A stretch of 64,000 nt of DNA, taken from Lineus longissimus (lineage: Eukaryota; Nemertea; Pilidiophora; Heteronemertea; Lineidae). Position numbers and translations under genes: made by a program. Under the pieces are notes generated by a model. The model had not been told where the DNA came from and made no database searches. It saw only the letters and a program-made list of their open reading frames with translations. The stretch's first letter is position 1, and every line of letters starts with the position of its first letter. The stretch spans positions 7,440,349-7,504,348 of the forward strand of contig NC_088318.1 of the NCBI RefSeq assembly GCF_910592395.1, given 5' to 3'. Of this stretch, positions 62,039 to 64,000 are shown one piece after another.

Positions 62039-63069
62039 TTAGTCAGGGTTGGGAACATTACTTAATTCCTCCTCATAGAAATATCCTTGAATTTCTTCCT
62101 TTTGGTAATCTTCAAGTTTGTAGACAATAGGATCAGTGAAGATGATCTGTCTTATTTGAAAAACTTCTTCAGTGAAATTGGGTAAGTAGCCTTTGTCGAA
62201 AATGGTCTTGTACTTTGAAATTCTGACACTGTCGCCAACCTTGTACTTCGGATCTCCAAATGTTTCTTTAAGATGTAGGCCGTAAAGGTTGTACCAGACA
62301 GTTCCTTCATTCTCCCTCTTTCTGGCGTCAATTGGTTTCATCCCTATTGATGAGTGAAATGAGTTGTTGTAGCCGCTCACCAAGTCATCTAGGACATCGA
62401 CCCACTTGTCAGTTTCCTTTGCGGTGAAGTACTTCCACATTTTATCGTTTAAAGTTCTGTTTAACCTTTCCACAACTGCTGCCTTCTTACTTGAAAATGT
62501 AGAGAACCACTCTATGTTGTTTTCTCTCAAGAGTTTTTTGAAGTGTTGGTTGTAGAACTCATTGCCTTCGTCAAATGGAATTTTCTTTGGTATCGCCTCC
62601 TCAAAGATCACTTTAAATGCATCTCTGATTTCTTCTCCTCTCTTGCCATAGCCCAAGCATAGCGACTGAATAGGTCAATTACTGTCAAGATGAATCTGTT
62701 GCCTTTATTCTGTTCCTCAAATTTTTGCATGTCCACAAGATCTGCTTGCCATTGTTGATCGATGTAAGATACCATTGTCTTTCGGAACGTAAATTTCTTA
62801 ATGGCCGGTTTGTGTAGTTGGTGAGTTGGTAGTGTGTCTAGAAATTATTTTACTTCCTTGTACCTGATCAGAGCTATGCTCTCAGGACTCTGTCCGTCAG
62901 GACGATGTCCGATCAATTTTTTATCTTCCCTTACTTGTTTCCATATCTTACTTAATGAACTGTAAGCCACAGGACTTTCATGATTGTAGTACAAATCTCT
63001 CAGATACCGTTCGATGTTGTCTGGATTCGACTGGACTTTGTCTGGGTCTTTTAGTTCTGTTTTACTCAT
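62039..63069 (-). pseudogene. Polinton retroviral-type integrase, broken
   Basis: This DDE enzyme would insert the element. It starts at ATG 63069 (MSKTELKDPDKV) and carries IERYLRDLYYNHESPVAYSS. A 45-bp hairpin insertion (about 62867-62911) flanked by TGATC adds 15 codons without shifting the frame. A TAA (62845-62847) interrupts the N-terminal region just before FLDTLPTHQLHKP. The core then shows DQQWQADLVDM (first Asp) and VIDLFSRYAWA. A frameshift at about 62650 leads into the 62656-62039 frame with Asp in DEGNEFYN, Glu in AAVVERLNRT and a C-terminal domain (YKVGDSVRISKYK; KGYLPNFTEEVF) specific to Polinton integrases. Confidence 0.85.
62867..62911 (-). mobile_element. Triple-hairpin mini-insertion in the integrase gene, 45 bp
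   Basis: In element orientation it is GGACATCGTCC, TGAC, GGACAGAGTCC, T, GAGAGCATAGCTC: three perfect 4-bp-stem, 3-nt-loop palindromes. It is flanked by direct repeats TGATC. Insert plus one repeat is 45 bp (15 codons), and the flanking integrase sequence is in frame across it. Confidence 0.7.
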
Positions 63070-63073
63070 TTAA

Positions 63074-63688
63074 ATGAAGGCAAAAGACATACTAGTTTTC
63101 GGTCCACACAACATGTTGATTTCAGGAGTCGCCAATTGCGGTAAGACTCATTTTGCTCTTATCCTCTTAGAGAAGGAATATCGTCATAAGTTCCAGAACA
63201 TAGTCATTTTCTGTCCCACTTACTTCAGAAACAATACGTACAATAGGAGATGGATTTACGAAGACAAGAATGTTTTCATTGTCAATCCAATTGCTGCAGC
63301 CAATAATTTAGACCCTGTGCTTCAATTTGCCACCATGGCCTTCGAAGGATCACAGACATTATTCATCATTGACGACTGTGCTAATTTGAGAGACACAAAG
63401 AAGAAGGTGTCTGAGTTATGTAATCTTGCCTTTTCCGGTAGACACTACAATCTGACTGTTTGGTTACTCGTTCAAAAGTACAACTCTGTTGTTAAGGACT
63501 TCAGAGAGAACATAAGGGTTTTAGTCCTGTTTTTCAACAAGGATGAATCGGCAATGAAAGATGCCTTAGAAGAAAATAGTGTTATCCCTAAAGACCAGAG
63601 GCAAAAATACATAGATGCCCTTAAAAAGACGAAAGGATCTAAATTAATCATAAGACTAGAACACCCGTATGGTTTTATTCACGTTTAG
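63074..63688 (+). CDS. FtsK/HerA-like genome-packaging ATPase
   Basis: 204 residues, intact. Walker A is GVANCGKTHF (residues about 19-28), Walker B LFIIDDCA (about 96-103), followed by an SGRHYNLTVWLLVQ sensor-like stretch. This is the A32-type ATPase of Polintons and large DNA viruses that pumps DNA into the capsid. It is transcribed divergently from the integrase, with only 4 bp between the two start codons. A 17-bp CTTAGTCTTTCTTCTTC-type tandem follows its stop. Confidence 0.85.
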   Translation: MKAKDILVFGPHNMLISGVANCGKTHFALILLEKEYRHKFQNIVIFCPTYFRNNTYNRRWIYEDKNVFIVNPIAAANNLDPVLQFATMAFEGSQTLFIIDDCANLRDTKKKVSELCNLAFSGRHYNLTVWLLVQKYNSVVKDFRENIRVLVLFFNKDESAMKDALEENSVIPKDQRQKYIDALKKTKGSKLIIRLEHPYGFIHV

Positions 63689-63785
63689 TCTTTCTTCTTC
63701 CTTAGTCTTTCTTCTTCCTTAGTCTTTCTTCTTCCTTACTCTTTCTTCTTCCTTATTCTTTCTTCTTCCTTAGTCTTTCTTCTTC
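63686..63785. repeat. Pyrimidine-rich 17-18-bp tandem repeat
   Basis: About five copies of a TTAGTCTTTCTTCTTCC-type unit lie between the stop of the ATPase gene and the stop of the converging membrane-protein gene, and overlap the end of the latter. They may serve as a convergent terminator region. Confidence 0.75.
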
Positions 63786-64000
63786 TTTCCAACGAAATAG
63801 TAAATCCCAAAACCCAGGACGCTCAATCCTAAAATGATCCAAAGGTATTCGTAATTCTTCATTTCATCGCTGGGCTTGTAGTAGTCGCTCAATTGCGGTT
63901 GTCTAGGAATTGTAATTCCATTATGTGGGTTTAAACTGTTGTACAATGAAAGTGAGGCGTCGGCATTTTTGAAGTCAATTGCCGCTTCATGTTCTCTCTT
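63770..64000 (-). CDS. Polinton membrane protein, C-terminal part (cut by window edge)
   Basis: 77 codons enter from the right edge. A soluble stretch (AAIDFKNADASLSLYNSLNP; IPRQPQLSDYYKPSDEM) leads to one membrane helix (LWIILGLSVLGFGIYYFV), a short Lys tail and TAA at 63770-63772. It converges with the ATPase gene. The position and the C-terminal anchor are compatible with a Polinton minor-capsid or membrane-associated protein. Family not recognised. Confidence 0.5.
   Translation of the reverse strand, partial: KREHEAAIDFKNADASLSLYNSLNPHNGITIPRQPQLSDYYKPSDEMKNYEYLWIILGLSVLGFGIYYFVGKKKKD

Larger units (their letters stand above)
49212..64000. mobile_element. Polinton/Maverick DNA element, partial (continues past right edge)
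   Basis: Co-occurring hallmark genes are protein-primed DNA polymerase B, retroviral-type integrase with a Polinton-type C-terminal domain, and an FtsK/HerA-like packaging ATPase, plus conserved Polinton small proteins. Extra content is an HNH endonuclease. Several genes have frameshifts or stops, and the polymerase 5' half is triplicated, so the copy is inactive. The major capsid, maturation protease and terminal inverted repeats are not seen and may lie beyond the window. Left limit uncertain; a zinc-ribbon fragment at 44061 may belong to it. Confidence 0.9.

Noticed and set aside
51839-62847. Alternative genetic code (TAA as sense) for the Polinton
   Set aside because: Normal stops, including TAA, end the ATPase, HNH, small and repeat ORFs, and other lesions are frameshifts. 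Decay explains the data better, so it is kept only as a low-interest check.

Overview
This is a transposon-dense stretch of an animal nuclear genome, most likely a marine invertebrate. The genes are intron-bearing, with canonical GT/AG splice sites. The mobile elements are eukaryotic classes: DIRS-order retrotransposons, a Polinton/Maverick, Ty3/gypsy, CACTA/EnSpm-like, piggyBac and many MITEs. Long poly-G/C tracts and dispersed ~300-bp repeats are common. I cannot name the species, and I see no intact ordinary host gene. Almost every coding region is a mobile-element gene or a broken relative.

Layout. 1-8.7 kb: a decayed gene of an unrecognised metazoan repeat family (about 1.1-2.2 kb), two MITEs and complex repeats. 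8.8-17.2 kb: a decayed DIRS-order retrotransposon (gag, RT/RNase H/methyltransferase-like, tyrosine recombinase) whose ends have the split-direct-repeat plan A1...B1-A2-B2 of PAT/Ngaro-type elements; its leader holds an array of paired small hairpins with compensatory changes. 17.7-20.7 kb: a broken three-exon gene resembling RPA-type OB-fold proteins, with one exon duplicated in inverted orientation. 20.7-26.5 kb: a TTAA MITE, a ~300-bp-unit array, a long-TIR element with a 9-bp target duplication, and a GGGATCCC-rich repeat. 27-41 kb: a decayed, intron-containing CACTA/EnSpm-like transposase gene whose introns host a piggyBac derivative and a complete-looking DIRS1-type element (33.5-39.9 kb) with inverted termini and an internal complementary region. 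42-43.6 kb: the 3' part of a Ty3/gypsy element with an LTR, adjoining a MITE. 44-49 kb: a small zinc-ribbon fragment and two more ~300-bp arrays.

49.2-64 kb is a Polinton/Maverick that runs off the right edge. It carries protein-primed DNA polymerase B, a retroviral-type integrase, an FtsK/HerA-like packaging ATPase, an HNH endonuclease, a capsid-like protein and several small membrane or repeat-rich proteins. The first half of the polymerase gene is tandemly triplicated (1,407-bp unit), and several genes carry stops or frameshifts, so this copy looks inactive.

The most unusual signal is in the Polinton. A family of tiny double- or triple-hairpin insertions (GGAC-NNN-GTCC plus GAGC-NNN-GCTC) recurs in at least six places, mostly inside genes. 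They are flanked by short direct repeats and have lengths that are multiples of three. They behave like miniature mobile palindromes that integrate in coding frames without breaking them.
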